Assembly: GCF_013184545.1 (NCBI RefSeq)
Contig: NZ_JAAOJA010000003.1
Span: 372,001 to 436,000, forward strand
Direction of reading: 5' to 3'
Source of the DNA: Pseudomonas tumuqii
GTDB taxonomy: Bacteria > Pseudomonadota > Gammaproteobacteria > Pseudomonadales > Pseudomonadaceae
DNA length: 64,000 nt
The notes under the pieces were generated by a model. That model saw only the letters and a list, made by a program, of their open reading frames with translations, ran no database searches and was not told the DNA's origin. Positions 16,175 to 26,006 of this stretch are shown piece by piece (within the stretch, counting starts at the first letter, position 1; each line of letters begins with the position of its first letter). Both the position numbers and the translations under genes were made by a program.

Positions 16175-16606
16175 ATGGGCAAGCCGCTGACCATCAGTGG
16201 GTTGAGCCGCGAGAGCGGGGTCAATCTGGAGACCATTCGCTTCTACGAGCGCAGTGAACTGCTGCCGCCGCCCAGGCGCAGCGCCTCGGGCTACCGCCAT
16301 TATGAAGAGGCGGATATCCGCCGGGTGCGCTTTATCCGCCGCGGCCGCGAGCTGGGCTTCAGCCTGGAGGAGATTCGCGCCTTGCTCGGTTTGGCCGCCC
16401 AGCCCCACAGCCCCTGTGCGGAAGCCGACCAGTTGGTGCAAGCGCATTTGCTGACCATCGAGGCGCGGATTCGCGATCTGCAGAAGATGAAAGCTGAATT
16501 GAGCAAGCTTGCCGGCTGTACCAGCGCCGAAGCCGAGCACTGCCGCTTGCTGGAGGCCCTGGACAGCCGCGATTGCTGTGCCGGTGAGGGCGCTCGGGCG
16601 GGCTGA
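16175..16606 (+). CDS. MerR-family metal-responsive regulator
   Basis: A 143-residue MerR-type activator. The N-terminal winged helix-turn-helix includes ISGLSRESGVNLETIRFYE and SGYRHYEEADIRRVRFI. A dimerisation coiled coil spans about 85-115. Metal-site cysteines are visible at SPCAEAD, LAGCTSAEAEHC and DCC near the C-terminus, in the pattern of the PbrR/CadR/ZntR branch (HCxxLE). A GGAG lies 7 nt before the ATG. It is divergent from the CDF transporter, so it probably activates that gene on binding a divalent metal. It could alternatively be a CueR-like member, but the cysteine spacing fits the divalent group better. Confidence 0.88.
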   Translation: MGKPLTISGLSRESGVNLETIRFYERSELLPPPRRSASGYRHYEEADIRRVRFIRRGRELGFSLEEIRALLGLAAQPHSPCAEADQLVQAHLLTIEARIRDLQKMKAELSKLAGCTSAEAEHCRLLEALDSRDCCAGEGARAG

Positions 16607-16841
16607 GCGCTGGCCCGGTTTGTCCACCCGTGCCAGCAGAGCGCATCCGCTCCGCCTGGCGTTTCCAGGCCGGTGACGATGCGCGCAATGATCAGCGACT
16701 CGTCGCCGGGCGCTTGCCAGGCCAGCAGGGCAATGGGCCTGGCAGGGGCTCCAGGGGAAACGGTGAGGTGCGCAGTGTCGCCCGGCTACTCATGCGGGAA
16801 AACAGGATTTATAGCGCAGGATATTTGACTAATATGCACGA

Positions 16842-17747
16842 ATGAAAACGACCCTCGATGAATTGCTGGCCTTTGTCAGCGTGGTAGACAGCGGTTCTAT
16901 TAGCGCCGCAGCCGAACACCTGGCGCAGACCGCTTCCGGCGTCAGTCGCGCCTTGAGCCGGCTGGAAGACAAGCTGGATGTCACCCTGTTGCGCCGTACC
17001 ACCCGGCGTCTGGAACTGACCGAGGAGGGCCAGGCCTTTCTCGCCCAGGCGCGCAAGATCCTCGAGGCGGTCGAGGACGCCGAAGAGCAGATGAAGGTGC
17101 GTCGGCAGAAGCCCGCCGGGCGTCTGCGGGTGAATGCCGCCGCGCCTTTCATGCTGCATGCCGTGGTGCCGCTGATCGCGGGCTTTCGCGCGCAGTACCC
17201 GGAGATCCAGCTGGAGCTGCACAGCAGCGACCGGATCATCGATCTGCTCGAGCAGCGCACCGATGTCGCCATCCGCATCGGTGCGCTGCGCGATTCGACC
17301 CTGCATGCGCGCGCACTGGGCAGCAATCGCCTGCGCATCCTCGCCAGCCCGGCCTACCTCGCGGCTCACGGCACGCCGCAAAGCGTCGAGGCGTTGCGCG
17401 ACCACAGCCTGCTCGGCTTCACCCAGCCCGACAGCCTCAACCAGTGGCCGCTGCGCCATCCGCTCGGCGATGCGCTGGCGATCAGCCCGAGCCTGCAGGC
17501 GTCCAGCGGCGAGACCCTGCGCCAGTTGGCCCTGGCCGATGTGGGCATCGTCTGTCTGGCTGACTTCATGACCGGCGCCGACCGCCGCCGCGGCGAGCTG
17601 GTGCAGATCCTGGCGCAGCACACGGTCGAGGTGCACCAGCCGATTCATGCGGTCTACTACCGCAACACCGCGCTGGCCTCGCGCATCGCCTGCTTTCTCG
17701 ATTATCTGAATGACCGCTTGGCCGACCAGGCGGATCAGCCGGCGTAG
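16842..17747 (+). CDS. LysR-family transcriptional regulator
   Basis: A 301-residue LysR-type regulator. The N-terminal helix-turn-helix includes VDSGSISAAAEHLAQTASGVSRALSR and LRRTTRRLELTEEGQAFL, and a periplasmic-binding-protein-like effector domain runs from about residue 90 (GRLRVNAAAPFMLHAVVPL). It belongs to the large CrgA/DhcR-like branch by general appearance, and no effector can be inferred. Its 3' end overlaps the convergent doxX gene by 13 bp. The bufferin operon is not divergent from it, so control of that operon is not implied by the layout. Confidence 0.92.
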   Translation: MKTTLDELLAFVSVVDSGSISAAAEHLAQTASGVSRALSRLEDKLDVTLLRRTTRRLELTEEGQAFLAQARKILEAVEDAEEQMKVRRQKPAGRLRVNAAAPFMLHAVVPLIAGFRAQYPEIQLELHSSDRIIDLLEQRTDVAIRIGALRDSTLHARALGSNRLRILASPAYLAAHGTPQSVEALRDHSLLGFTQPDSLNQWPLRHPLGDALAISPSLQASSGETLRQLALADVGIVCLADFMTGADRRRGELVQILAQHTVEVHQPIHAVYYRNTALASRIACFLDYLNDRLADQADQPA

Positions 17748-18250
17748 CCATAACGCCGGGCAATCAGCTGGTCGATGGCCAGCAGCCCCGGGCCCTTGGC
17801 CACGAGCAGCAGCAACACGGCCGCCCAGACCCCGTGGGTCGGGTAGGCATCCGGGTAGACGAACAGCTGAATGACCAGGGTCATGCCGAACAGGGCCAGG
17901 GCGGAGAAGCGGGTGGCCAGGCCGAGCAGGATCAGCAGCGCAAACAGGTGCTCGCTGACGGCAGCCAGCTGCGCGGCCAGTGCCGGCGCCAGCAACGGCA
18001 GTTGGTACTCGTGCTCGAACAGCGGGATGGCCGAGGCGGAGAGTCGCGGCAGGCCGAACTCGAAGGTCCCGGAAACGAGATCGATGGCCAGGCCTTCGAT
18101 CTTGGTCTGCCCGGATTTCCAGAAGATCGCGGCAATCGAGAAGCGCGCGAGCAGGGCGACCAGGCTGTAGGGAACCCGCGTGCACAGGTCGATTGCGCGG
18201 GCGATCAGGCGAGCCGGGGTGATGGGGTGGGTCAGAGCGTGAGCGGTCAT
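17735..18250 (-). CDS. DoxX family membrane protein of the bufferin operon
   Basis: The ATG at 18250 overlaps the stop of bufC by 4 bp and gives a 171-residue protein with about four membrane helices. Family-typical segments are ALLARFSIAAIFWKSGQTKIEG near the N-terminus and HGVWAAVLLLLVAKGPG near the C-terminus. DoxX proteins commonly end bufferin/MNIO operons. Their exact task there is not settled, and redox support or membrane anchoring has been suggested. The upstream extension of the open frame, about 93 codons, is a shadow of bufC. Confidence 0.88.
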   Translation of the reverse strand: MTAHALTHPITPARLIARAIDLCTRVPYSLVALLARFSIAAIFWKSGQTKIEGLAIDLVSGTFEFGLPRLSASAIPLFEHEYQLPLLAPALAAQLAAVSEHLFALLILLGLATRFSALALFGMTLVIQLFVYPDAYPTHGVWAAVLLLLVAKGPGLLAIDQLIARRYGYAG

Positions 18251-19026
18251 GGCAGTGGCCTTTGCTTGTCGTATGTACAGTGGGTGATTGCACCTGCGCG
18301 CAGCAGCTGGGCCAGGCAGGCGCCGAGGTCGAAGGTCGGGTCGGATGCCAGTGCTGGCTGGGTGGCGGCGCCCAGCGGCTGGCCTTGGAGCAGGGCCTGG
18401 ATAAACACCAGGTCGCCCCGGCGGATGCCGAGCACTTCGACCGCCAGGCCGTTGCGCAACACCAGGGCGCATTGCGCCTGGTCGGGGTCGACCTCGGCCA
18501 GCGCCAGCGCGCCCTGGTGGGCGGCCCACAGCGAGACCACCGCGAAGGCCGAATCGAGCAGGCCGAGCGCGGGCTGCAGGCGCAACCGCAGGCTACCGAG
18601 GCGTTCCGGTACCGCCAGGGCCGCGGCCAGTACAGTCGGGTTCAGGGGCGCGGCGTCGGCCGCGTGGTAGGCGCGGATGCGCAGCAGTTCGAGGCGCGCC
18701 ACGTCCGCCAGGTATGGAAGGCTGCCGGCCGGGGCGAAGCCCTCGATGAATGTCGGAAAGTCGGTACCGTAGTCGGCCAGGATGCGCGTGCGCGGCGGCG
18801 AGTGGCGTACGTAGACCGCCGCCATGGCGCGGAAGAACGCCTCGCCCACCAGCTGCTGCACCACCGGAAAGCTGGCAGCCAGGGCGTCGATCAGCGAGCT
18901 CAGGACGTTGTTGCGGTAGACGGCGAAGCGCGCCGCCGGATCCGAGCCGTTCCAGGTTTTCAAGTCCGCCGGGCAGTCGCGCTCGGGATCGAGCAGGGCG
19001 GCGAAAAAATCCTGCTGGCTGTTCAT
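18247..19026 (-). CDS. bufC: BufC/HvfC-type partner protein (DUF2063)
   Basis: A 259-residue protein starting [15 protein letters not shown] at the ATG at 19026, which overlaps the MNIO gene's stop by 4 bp. The N-terminal DUF2063 region shows [22 protein letters not shown] and [19 protein letters not shown], the conserved core. The C-terminal half resembles a winged-helix/RRE-like domain in related proteins. Known role from family work: it binds the MNIO enzyme and recruits the precursor peptide. Gene order bufA-bufB-bufC-doxX with repeated 4-bp overlaps supports assignment to the bufferin pathway. Confidence 0.9.
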   Translation of the reverse strand: MNSQQDFFAALLDPERDCPADLKTWNGSDPAARFAVYRNNVLSSLIDALAASFPVVQQLVGEAFFRAMAAVYVRHSPPRTRILADYGTDFPTFIEGFAPAGSLPYLADVARLELLRIRAYHAADAAPLNPTVLAAALAVPERLGSLRLRLQPALGLLDSAFAVVSLWAAHQGALALAEVDPDQAQCALVLRNGLAVEVLGIRRGDLVFIQALLQGQPLGAATQPALASDPTFDLGACLAQLLRAGAITHCTYDKQRPLP

Positions 19027-19928
19027 GCCGAGGCCTGCCGTCGAGTCGGCTGAATCGCGTCGAGCAGCGCCTGCGCGTGCTGCGCTTCCTCCAGCAACAG
19101 ATCCAGGGGCGGGATGGCATTGTCCCGTTCGAGCAGGGTCGGGGTCGCGCCGATCAGCTGCAGCACCTCGGTGTAGAGCCGCCATACGGCGGCGTCGACG
19201 GGCGCGCCGTGGTTGTCGATCAGCAGGCGCTCGCCCGCCGCGTCGCGGTCTTCGGCGAAGCCGGCGAGGTGGATTTCGCCGACCGCGTGCAGCGGCAGGG
19301 CGTGCAGATAGGCCTGCACGTCCCAGTGATGATTGATGCTGGAAACGTAGGCGTTGTTGACGTCCAGCAGCAGGCCGCAGCCGGTGCGGCGGACCACTTC
19401 GCCGATGAAGGCGGCTTCGTCCATGCTCGAGTGGGCGAATTCGACATAGGTCGCCGGATTCTCCAGCAGCAGCTGGCGCTGCAAGCGGCTTTGCACCTGA
19501 TCGATATGCGCGCAGACCCGGGTCAGGGTCGCGTTGTCGTAGGCAAGCGGCAGCAGGTCATTGAGAAACACATCGCCATGGCTCGACCAGGCCAGGTGTT
19601 CGGAAAAGGCCTGCGGCTGATAGCGCTCGAGCAGGCTGGCCAGGCGCTCGAGATGTTCCCGGTCGAGCGGCTGCTGTGCACCGAGCGACAGGCCGACGCC
19701 ATGGATCGACAGCGGGTAGCGCTCGCGAATCAGGCCCAGGTAGTGGTGGAAGGGCCCGCCCGCGACCAGGTAGTTCTCGGCATGCACTTCGAAGAAGCCG
19801 ACTGCCGGGTTGCGCTCGAGGATCTGCTGGTAATGCTGCGATTTCAGGCCGATGCCGGCCCGAGGTGGCAGCTGGGGCGACAGTGCGGGAGCGCCGTTGG
19901 TGGCCTGGGTTGGCGAGACGATCATCAT
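19023..19928 (-). CDS. bufB: MNIO-family peptide-modifying iron enzyme BufB (DUF692)
   Basis: A 301-residue TIM-barrel-like enzyme of the multinuclear non-heme iron oxidase family. Likely metal ligands lie in [65 protein letters not shown] and LLERDN, the full conserved pattern. A GGAG lies 5-7 nt before the tandem ATGs at 19923-19928. MNIO enzymes of this subfamily convert precursor cysteines to thiooxazole groups that bind copper. The substrate here is the adjacent bufA product (inferred). It is separated from bufA by 115 bp containing a hairpin and overlaps bufC by 4 bp. Confidence 0.93.
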   Translation of the reverse strand: MMIVSPTQATNGAPALSPQLPPRAGIGLKSQHYQQILERNPAVGFFEVHAENYLVAGGPFHHYLGLIRERYPLSIHGVGLSLGAQQPLDREHLERLASLLERYQPQAFSEHLAWSSHGDVFLNDLLPLAYDNATLTRVCAHIDQVQSRLQRQLLLENPATYVEFAHSSMDEAAFIGEVVRRTGCGLLLDVNNAYVSSINHHWDVQAYLHALPLHAVGEIHLAGFAEDRDAAGERLLIDNHGAPVDAAVWRLYTEVLQLIGATPTLLERDNAIPPLDLLLEEAQHAQALLDAIQPTRRQASA

Positions 19929-19965
19929 CGACGCTCCTGCAGGGGTTCTGCGGTTGCAACAATAT

Positions 19966-19997
19966 CGAATGCCGGCCGAGACGACTCCAGGCATTCG
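19966..19997 (-). promoter_or_regulatory. Hairpin between bufA and bufB (candidate attenuator or processing site)
   Basis: Perfect 8-bp arms CGAATGCC and GGCATTCG surround a 16-nt loop in the bufA-bufB spacer. No T-run follows, so it is not a full intrinsic terminator. It could set the ratio of precursor peptide to enzyme by stabilising or ending part of the bufA message. Confidence 0.5.
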
Positions 19998-20043
19998 CCG
20001 CCTCAGCAGCGGACCCTGGAGGCGGTCGCAGTCGGCCAGAGTC

Positions 20044-20358
20044 TTAGGACTGCTTCACTTCCTTGAAGGCCTCGAGCTGGCCGAAGCCGGTCGGCGAGGT
20101 CGGCGAGGCGGTCTGTTCGCAGGTGCCCTGGGGTACGAGCTTCCAAGCGTTGCCCTGGTAGTCGACCTTGGCAGTGCCGGCGCAGGTGGTGCCGGGGCCG
20201 GCGGCGCAATCGTTCTTGCCCTGCATGGCGACGCCGAAACATTTCTCGTTGTCCGCCGCCTGGGCGGTGAGCGGCGCGCTGGATATCGCCAGGGCAGCGC
20301 CCAGGGCCAGGGCGAGCGCGGCGGCCGATACAACGGCATGGGAAGCGGTGGTGTTCAT
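20044..20358 (-). CDS. bufA1: Bufferin precursor peptide BufA1 (DUF2282)
   Basis: A 104-residue precursor with a signal peptide of about 35 residues (ending LTAQAAD) and a DUF2282 core. Four cysteines, at 40, 51, 59 and 80, lie in the motifs [23 protein letters not shown] and PQGTCE, which match bufferins. Established for the family: the MNIO enzyme modifies core cysteines and the exported product chelates copper. It is the first gene of the operon, followed by bufB, bufC and doxX. An ECF-like promoter lies upstream. The downstream tail ([17 protein letters not shown]) is typical. Confidence 0.93.
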   Translation of the reverse strand: MNTTASHAVVSAAALALALGAALAISSAPLTAQAADNEKCFGVAMQGKNDCAAGPGTTCAGTAKVDYQGNAWKLVPQGTCEQTASPTSPTGFGQLEAFKEVKQS

Positions 20359-20458
20359 CTGGGTTGCTCCGTCTTGACGATTGATGGGTGCGGGTCAGCA
20401 TGGAACGGCATGCCGCATCGAGCGTTTCGCCTTGGCTGTGTTTTGCCGTTCCTGCTTC

Positions 20459-20488
20459 TAGAGACGGAGTGGCTCTGCTTTCGTTACA
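20459..20488 (-). promoter_or_regulatory. ECF-sigma-like promoter of the bufferin operon
   Basis: On the minus strand, TGTAAC (20483-20488) and CGTCTCTA (20459-20466) are spaced by 16 bp, about 100 bp upstream of bufA. The AAC core of the -35 and CGTC of the -10 are typical of ECF sigma factors, which control bufferin operons in other bacteria. No sigma gene is linked here. Confidence 0.5.
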
Positions 20489-20501
20489 GGCACGCTCGAA
20501 C

Positions 20502-20522
20502 AAAAAAAGCCGGCATGCCGGC
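20502..20522 (-). terminator. Intrinsic terminator downstream of mgsA
   Basis: On the minus strand GCCGG-CATG-CCGGC is followed directly by seven T residues. It lies about 125 nt after the mgsA stop and just upstream of the bufferin promoter, insulating the two transcription units. Confidence 0.72.
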
Positions 20523-20647
20523 GCACGGGCTGGTGCGGGCGACGTGCGGCGGTGGGTGTGGCTAGGGCGGCGGGCAGGGCGCCGCTGCCCGCCGGCGCCG
20601 CGCGGTGTGCGCGGCGTTGGGGGCCTGAAGCACGGGTGGCGCGGCGG

Positions 20648-21112
20648 TCAGCTGCGGGCGGCGAGGTAGGCGTTGTAGTCGGGGATGCGGTAGTCGTGGG
20701 CCTGATCCAGCAGCACGCTGCTGAGCATGTAGTCGGCGCTGCTTTCGTTGCAGGCCACCGGGATGTTCCACACCGCGGCGACCCGCAGCAGTGCCTTGAT
20801 GTCCGGGTCATGGGGCTGCTGTTCGAAGGGGTCCCAGAAGAACACCAGCATGTCCACCCGCCGTTCGGCGATGCGCGCGCCCAGTTGCTGGTCGCCGCCG
20901 AGCGGGCCGCTGATCATGCTTTCGATCGGCAGGTCGAGGCGGCGGCCGAGCAGCAGGCCGGTGGTGCCGGTGGCCAGCAGGTGGTGCCGGGCCAGCTTGT
21001 CGCGCTGGCGTTCGCTCCAGTCGAGGAGGAATTCCTTGCAGTGGTCGTGGGCGACCAGGGCAATGCGCTTGCGCTCGGGCAGGGTGGCGGTGGTAAAGCT
21101 GATGCGGCTCAT
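20648..21112 (-). CDS. mgsA: Methylglyoxal synthase
   Basis: A 154-residue enzyme that converts dihydroxyacetone phosphate to methylglyoxal and phosphate. Family signatures are IALVAHDHCKEFLL, LATGTTGLLLGRR (phosphate binding), SGPLGGDQQLGARIAE with the catalytic Asp, and MLVFFWDPFEQQPHDPDIKALLR. It lies downstream of gap on the same strand (139-bp gap holding a palindromic repeat) and may be partly co-transcribed. In other bacteria the enzyme drains triose phosphate when phosphate is limiting. Linkage to the glucose block suggests an overflow valve for triose phosphate (inference). Confidence 0.94.
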   Translation of the reverse strand: MSRISFTTATLPERKRIALVAHDHCKEFLLDWSERQRDKLARHHLLATGTTGLLLGRRLDLPIESMISGPLGGDQQLGARIAERRVDMLVFFWDPFEQQPHDPDIKALLRVAAVWNIPVACNESSADYMLSSVLLDQAHDYRIPDYNAYLAARS

Positions 21113-21167
21113 GATGGGTTCCTGGTCTCGCTAGTTGTACGGTGATCGATCAGGCTCGGCGCGCCTG

Positions 21168-21222
21168 GTAGCCCGGATGCCATCCGGGGAAACGCTGTCG
21201 CGGACTGCCTCCGGGCTCCTAC
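21168..21222. repeat. Palindromic intergenic repeat (GTAGCCCGGA type)
   Basis: GTAGCCCGGATGCCATCCGGGG opens the element and TCCGGGCTCCTAC closes it, so the two ends pair with a small interruption. A related short piece (CCCGGATTGCATCCGGG) sits near 45102-45118. The element separates mgsA from gap. Confidence 0.6.
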
Positions 21223-21251
21223 ACAGTCAGACGCGCCGCCCGCAATCGCGT

Positions 21252-22253
21252 TCAAGCCGCGTTATGCAAGGCCAGGCAGGTATCCAGCATCCTGTTGGAG
21301 AAGCCCCATTCGTTGTCGTACCAGGCCATGACTTTCACCAGCTTGCCGCTGACCTTGGTGTGGTTGGCGTCGAAGATCGACGACAGCGGGTTGTGGTTGA
21401 AGTCGCAGGAGACCAGCGGCAGGCTGTTGTAGCCCAGCACCGGCGAGGTGCGGCTGGCGCTCAACAGCAGCTGGTTGATGTCTTCGGCGCTGGTTTTGCG
21501 GCTTACCTGGACGGTCAGGTCGACCAGCGAGACATTGATCACCGGTACGCGCACGGCCATGCCGGTCAGCTTGCCGGCCAGCTCCGGCAGCACCAGGCCG
21601 ACCGCTTCGGCGGCGCCGGTCTTGGTCGGGATCATCGACTGGGTGGCCGAGCGGGCGCGGTAGGGATCGCTGTGGTAGACGTCGGAGAGGTTCTGGTCGT
21701 TAGTGTAGGCGTGGATGGTGGTCATCAGGCCGTGCTCGATGCCCAGTTCGCGTTGCAGCACCTGGGCCACCGGGGCCAGGCAGTTGGTGGTGCAGGAGGC
21801 GTTGGAGATTATCTGCATGGACTGGCGCAGAATGTCGTGGTTGACGCCGTAGACGATGGTGGCGTCGGCGCCCTTGGCAGGTGCCGAGATGATCACCTTG
21901 CGTGCGCCGGCGGCGAGGTGGGCGGCGGCCTTGTCGCGCTCGGTGAACAGCCCGGTGCACTCGAAGACCACGTCGACCTTGAGCGCCTGCCACGGCAGCT
22001 CGGCCGGGTTGCGAATGGCGCTGACGGCGATACGATCACCGTTGACCGTGAGGCTTTCGCCATCGCTGTCGACGCTGCCGGCGAAGATCCCGTGCACGCT
22101 GTCGTACTTGAGCAGGTGGGCATTCATCGCGCTGTCGCCGAGGTCGTTGATGGCGACCACCTGCAGCTGTTGGCGGTAGTCTTGACTGTAGAGGGCGCGG
22201 AGCACGTTGCGGCCGATGCGGCCAAAACCGTTGATTGCGATACGGATAGTCAT
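21252..22253 (-). CDS. gap: Glyceraldehyde-3-phosphate dehydrogenase, type I (phosphorylating)
   Basis: A 333-residue NAD-dependent GAPDH. The Rossmann motif is [15 protein letters not shown], the catalytic cysteine is in [12 protein letters not shown] (about 151-162), and the active-site His lies in [10 protein letters not shown]. The C-terminal motif is [12 protein letters not shown]. It oxidises glyceraldehyde 3-phosphate to 1,3-bisphosphoglycerate. It is divergent from edd-glk-gltRS across a 135-bp region holding two HexR-type operators, the arrangement known for gap-1 of pseudomonads. It coexists with the non-phosphorylating GapN encoded 16 kb away. Confidence 0.96.
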   Translation of the reverse strand: MTIRIAINGFGRIGRNVLRALYSQDYRQQLQVVAINDLGDSAMNAHLLKYDSVHGIFAGSVDSDGESLTVNGDRIAVSAIRNPAELPWQALKVDVVFECTGLFTERDKAAAHLAAGARKVIISAPAKGADATIVYGVNHDILRQSMQIISNASCTTNCLAPVAQVLQRELGIEHGLMTTIHAYTNDQNLSDVYHSDPYRARSATQSMIPTKTGAAEAVGLVLPELAGKLTGMAVRVPVINVSLVDLTVQVSRKTSAEDINQLLLSASRTSPVLGYNSLPLVSCDFNHNPLSSIFDANHTKVSGKLVKVMAWYDNEWGFSNRMLDTCLALHNAA

Positions 22254-22277
22254 GGATGAGGCCCTGGCCTGGTTTTG

Positions 22278-22292
22278 TTGTTGGAATTACAA
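22278..22292. promoter_or_regulatory. HexR-type operator, gap side
   Basis: TTGT-TGGAATT-ACAA fits the Pseudomonas HexR consensus TTGT-N7/8-ACAA and lies 25 bp upstream of gap. HexR releases DNA on binding 2-keto-3-deoxy-6-phosphogluconate. Confidence 0.85.
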
Positions 22293-22340
22293 GATTATGC
22301 TCGTAAGTATAGAAATCAAGTGTTTTAAGTGGCAGTATTT

Positions 22341-22355
22341 TTGTATTAAGTACAA
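22341..22355. promoter_or_regulatory. HexR-type operator, edd side
   Basis: TTGT-ATTAAGT-ACAA, embedded in a larger symmetric TTTTTGT/ACAAAA context, lies 34 bp upstream of edd. Together with the site at 22278-22292 it gives one operator per divergent promoter. Confidence 0.87.
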
Positions 22356-22388
22356 AATATTGCTATCCGCCAGCCTGGAGTCAATCAC

Positions 22389-24211
<1,823 letters not shown>

Positions 24212-24215
<4 letters not shown>

Positions 24216-25168
24216 AACTGGCCCTGGTCGGTGACATTGGTGGCACCAACGCGCGCTTCGCCCTGTGGCGCGACGAACAGCTGGAGTCGGTGCGGGTGCT
24301 GGCCACCGCCGACTATCCGGGGCCGGAACAGGCGATCCGTGCCTACCTGAGCGAGCTGGGCCTGGCGCTCGGCGCGGTGGGTTCGGTGTGTCTGGCCTGC
24401 GCCGGCCCGGTCAGCGGCGACCTGTTCCGCTTTACCAACAACCACTGGCGCATCAGCCGCTCGGCCTTCTGCCGCGAGCTGCAGGTGCGCGAGTTGCTGC
24501 TGGTCAACGATTTTTCCGCCATGGCCCTGGGCATGACCCGCTTGCGCGATGACGAGCGGCTGCCGGTCTGCCCCGGCACGGCCGAGCTCGAGCGTCCCTG
24601 CGTGGTGATCGGCCCGGGCACCGGCCTCGGCGTCGGCACGCTGCTGGCCCTGGCCGACGGCAGCTGGCTGGCCTTGCCCGGCGAGGGCGGCCATGTCGAC
24701 CTGCCGATCGGCAGCCCGCGCGAGGCCGAGTTGTGGCAGCAGCTGTATCGCCAGCTCGGCCATGTGCGCGCCGAGGATGTGCTCAGCGGCAGCGGCCTGC
24801 TGTTGCTCTATCGCACCTTCTGTGCGCTGGATGGGCACGAGCCACGCTTGAGTTCGCCGGCCGAGGTCACGGCGGCGGCGCTGGCCGGCGATGCGGTGGC
24901 GGTGGCGGTGCTGGAGCAGTTCTGCTGCTGGCTGGGGCGCGCCGCCGGCAACAACGTGCTGAGCCTGGGCGCGCGCGGCGGCGTGTATATTGTCGGCGGT
25001 GTGGTGCCGCGCTTCGCCGAGTTTTTCCTGGCCAGCGGCTTCGCCCGCTGCCTGCGCGACAAGGGCCGCATGAGCGACTACTTCGAGGGTATCCCGGTGT
25101 GGCTGGTGACGGCCGAATACCCGGGGTTGATGGGCGCGGGCGTGGCCTTGCAGCAGGCTTCTGTGTAG
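24212..25168 (+). CDS. glk: Glucokinase
   Basis: A 318-residue bacterial glucokinase (Glk, ROK-unrelated group). The phosphate-binding N-terminus is [15 protein letters not shown], the sugar-binding region is [12 protein letters not shown], and the adenosine region is [14 protein letters not shown] followed by GEGGHVDLP. It phosphorylates glucose imported by the Gts system. It overlaps edd by 4 bp. Its TAG stop is formed by the first bases of a GTAGGGTGCGC-type intergenic repeat, so the repeat abuts the coding region exactly. Confidence 0.96.
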
Positions 25169-25233
25169 GGTGCGCGGGGTCGCCTAGGCCGTGCGCACCG
25201 CCTGCGATTATTGGTGCGCGCGGCGCACCCTAC
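25165..25233. repeat. GTAGGGTGCGC palindromic repeat, copy 1
   Basis: Outer arms GTAGGGTGCGC (25165-25175) and GCGCACCCTAC (25223-25233) pair perfectly. An inner pair GTGCGCACC/GGTGCGCGC lies within. It sits in the glk-gltR spacer and is one of five related copies in the glucose block. Confidence 0.82.
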
Positions 25234-25257
25234 AGATTGAGCGCGCGTTAGCCCCAT

Positions 25258-25265
25258 AACAATAA
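25258..25265 (+). promoter_or_regulatory. Hfq/Crc-like A-rich motif before gltR
   Basis: AACAATAA fits the AAnAANAA catabolite-repression (CA) motif just upstream of the gltR ribosome-binding site (AAGGACGG). Binding of Hfq-Crc here would block gltR translation during growth on preferred carbon sources. Confidence 0.5.
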
Positions 25266-25277
25266 GGACGGCGGACC

Positions 25278-26006
25278 ATGAGCCAGCCCGGAAAATCGAT
25301 TCTGCTGGTCGACGACGACCAGGAAATTCGCGAACTGCTGCACACCTACCTGAGTCGTGCCGGCTTCCAGGTGCGTACCGTCGGCGACGGTGCCGGCTTT
25401 CGCCAGGCCCTGTGCGCCGAGTCAGCCGACCTGGTGATTCTCGATGTGATGCTGCCCGACGAGGATGGCTTCAGCCTCTGTCGCTGGGTGCGCGAGCATC
25501 AGCATTTTGCCCAGGTGCCGATCATCATGCTCACTGCCAGTTCCGACGAGACCGACCGGGTCATCGGTCTGGAGCTGGGCGCCGACGATTACCTGGGCAA
25601 GCCGTTCAGCCCGCGCGAGTTGCTGGCGCGGATCAAGGCCCTGTTGCGCCGTGCGCACTTCACCCAGGAGCGCGGCAGCGAGGTGCTGGCCTTCAATGAC
25701 TGGCGCCTGGATATGGTCAGCCACCGCCTGTTTCATCGCGACGGCGAGGAGGTGATCCTCTCCGGCGCCGACTTCGCCCTGCTCAAGCTGTTTCTCGATC
25801 ACCCGCAGCAGATCCTCGACCGCGACACCATCGGCAACGCCACCCGTGGCCGCGAGGTGATGCCGCTGGAGCGCATCGTCGACATGGCGGTCAGTCGCCT
25901 GCGTCAGCGCCTGCGCGATACCGAGAAGCCGGCGCGCCTGATCCGCACCGTGCGCGGCAGCGGTTACCAGTTGGCGGCGGCGGTCACGCCGCATAACCAT
26001 GTTTAG
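25278..26006 (+). CDS. gltR: Two-component response regulator GltR (OmpR/PhoB type)
   Basis: A 242-residue regulator: receiver domain (about 5-118) with the acidic pair at 12-14, phospho-acceptor Asp56 (ILDVMLPDEDG) and Lys in YLGKPF, then an OmpR-type winged helix (about 145-235; RLRQRLRDTEKPARLIRTVRGSGYQL). Family and location identify it as GltR, which controls the glucose ABC transporter and OprB in pseudomonads. It lies after glk, separated only by the intergenic repeat, and overlaps gltS by 8 bp. The leader carries a CA motif. Confidence 0.94.
   Translation: MSQPGKSILLVDDDQEIRELLHTYLSRAGFQVRTVGDGAGFRQALCAESADLVILDVMLPDEDGFSLCRWVREHQHFAQVPIIMLTASSDETDRVIGLELGADDYLGKPFSPRELLARIKALLRRAHFTQERGSEVLAFNDWRLDMVSHRLFHRDGEEVILSGADFALLKLFLDHPQQILDRDTIGNATRGREVMPLERIVDMAVSRLRQRLRDTEKPARLIRTVRGSGYQLAAAVTPHNHV

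Noticed and set aside
16809..18293. 494-codon minus frame across the LysR gene
   Set aside because: It joins the antisense of the LysR gene to an out-of-frame part of doxX. Real genes on both strands explain the region.
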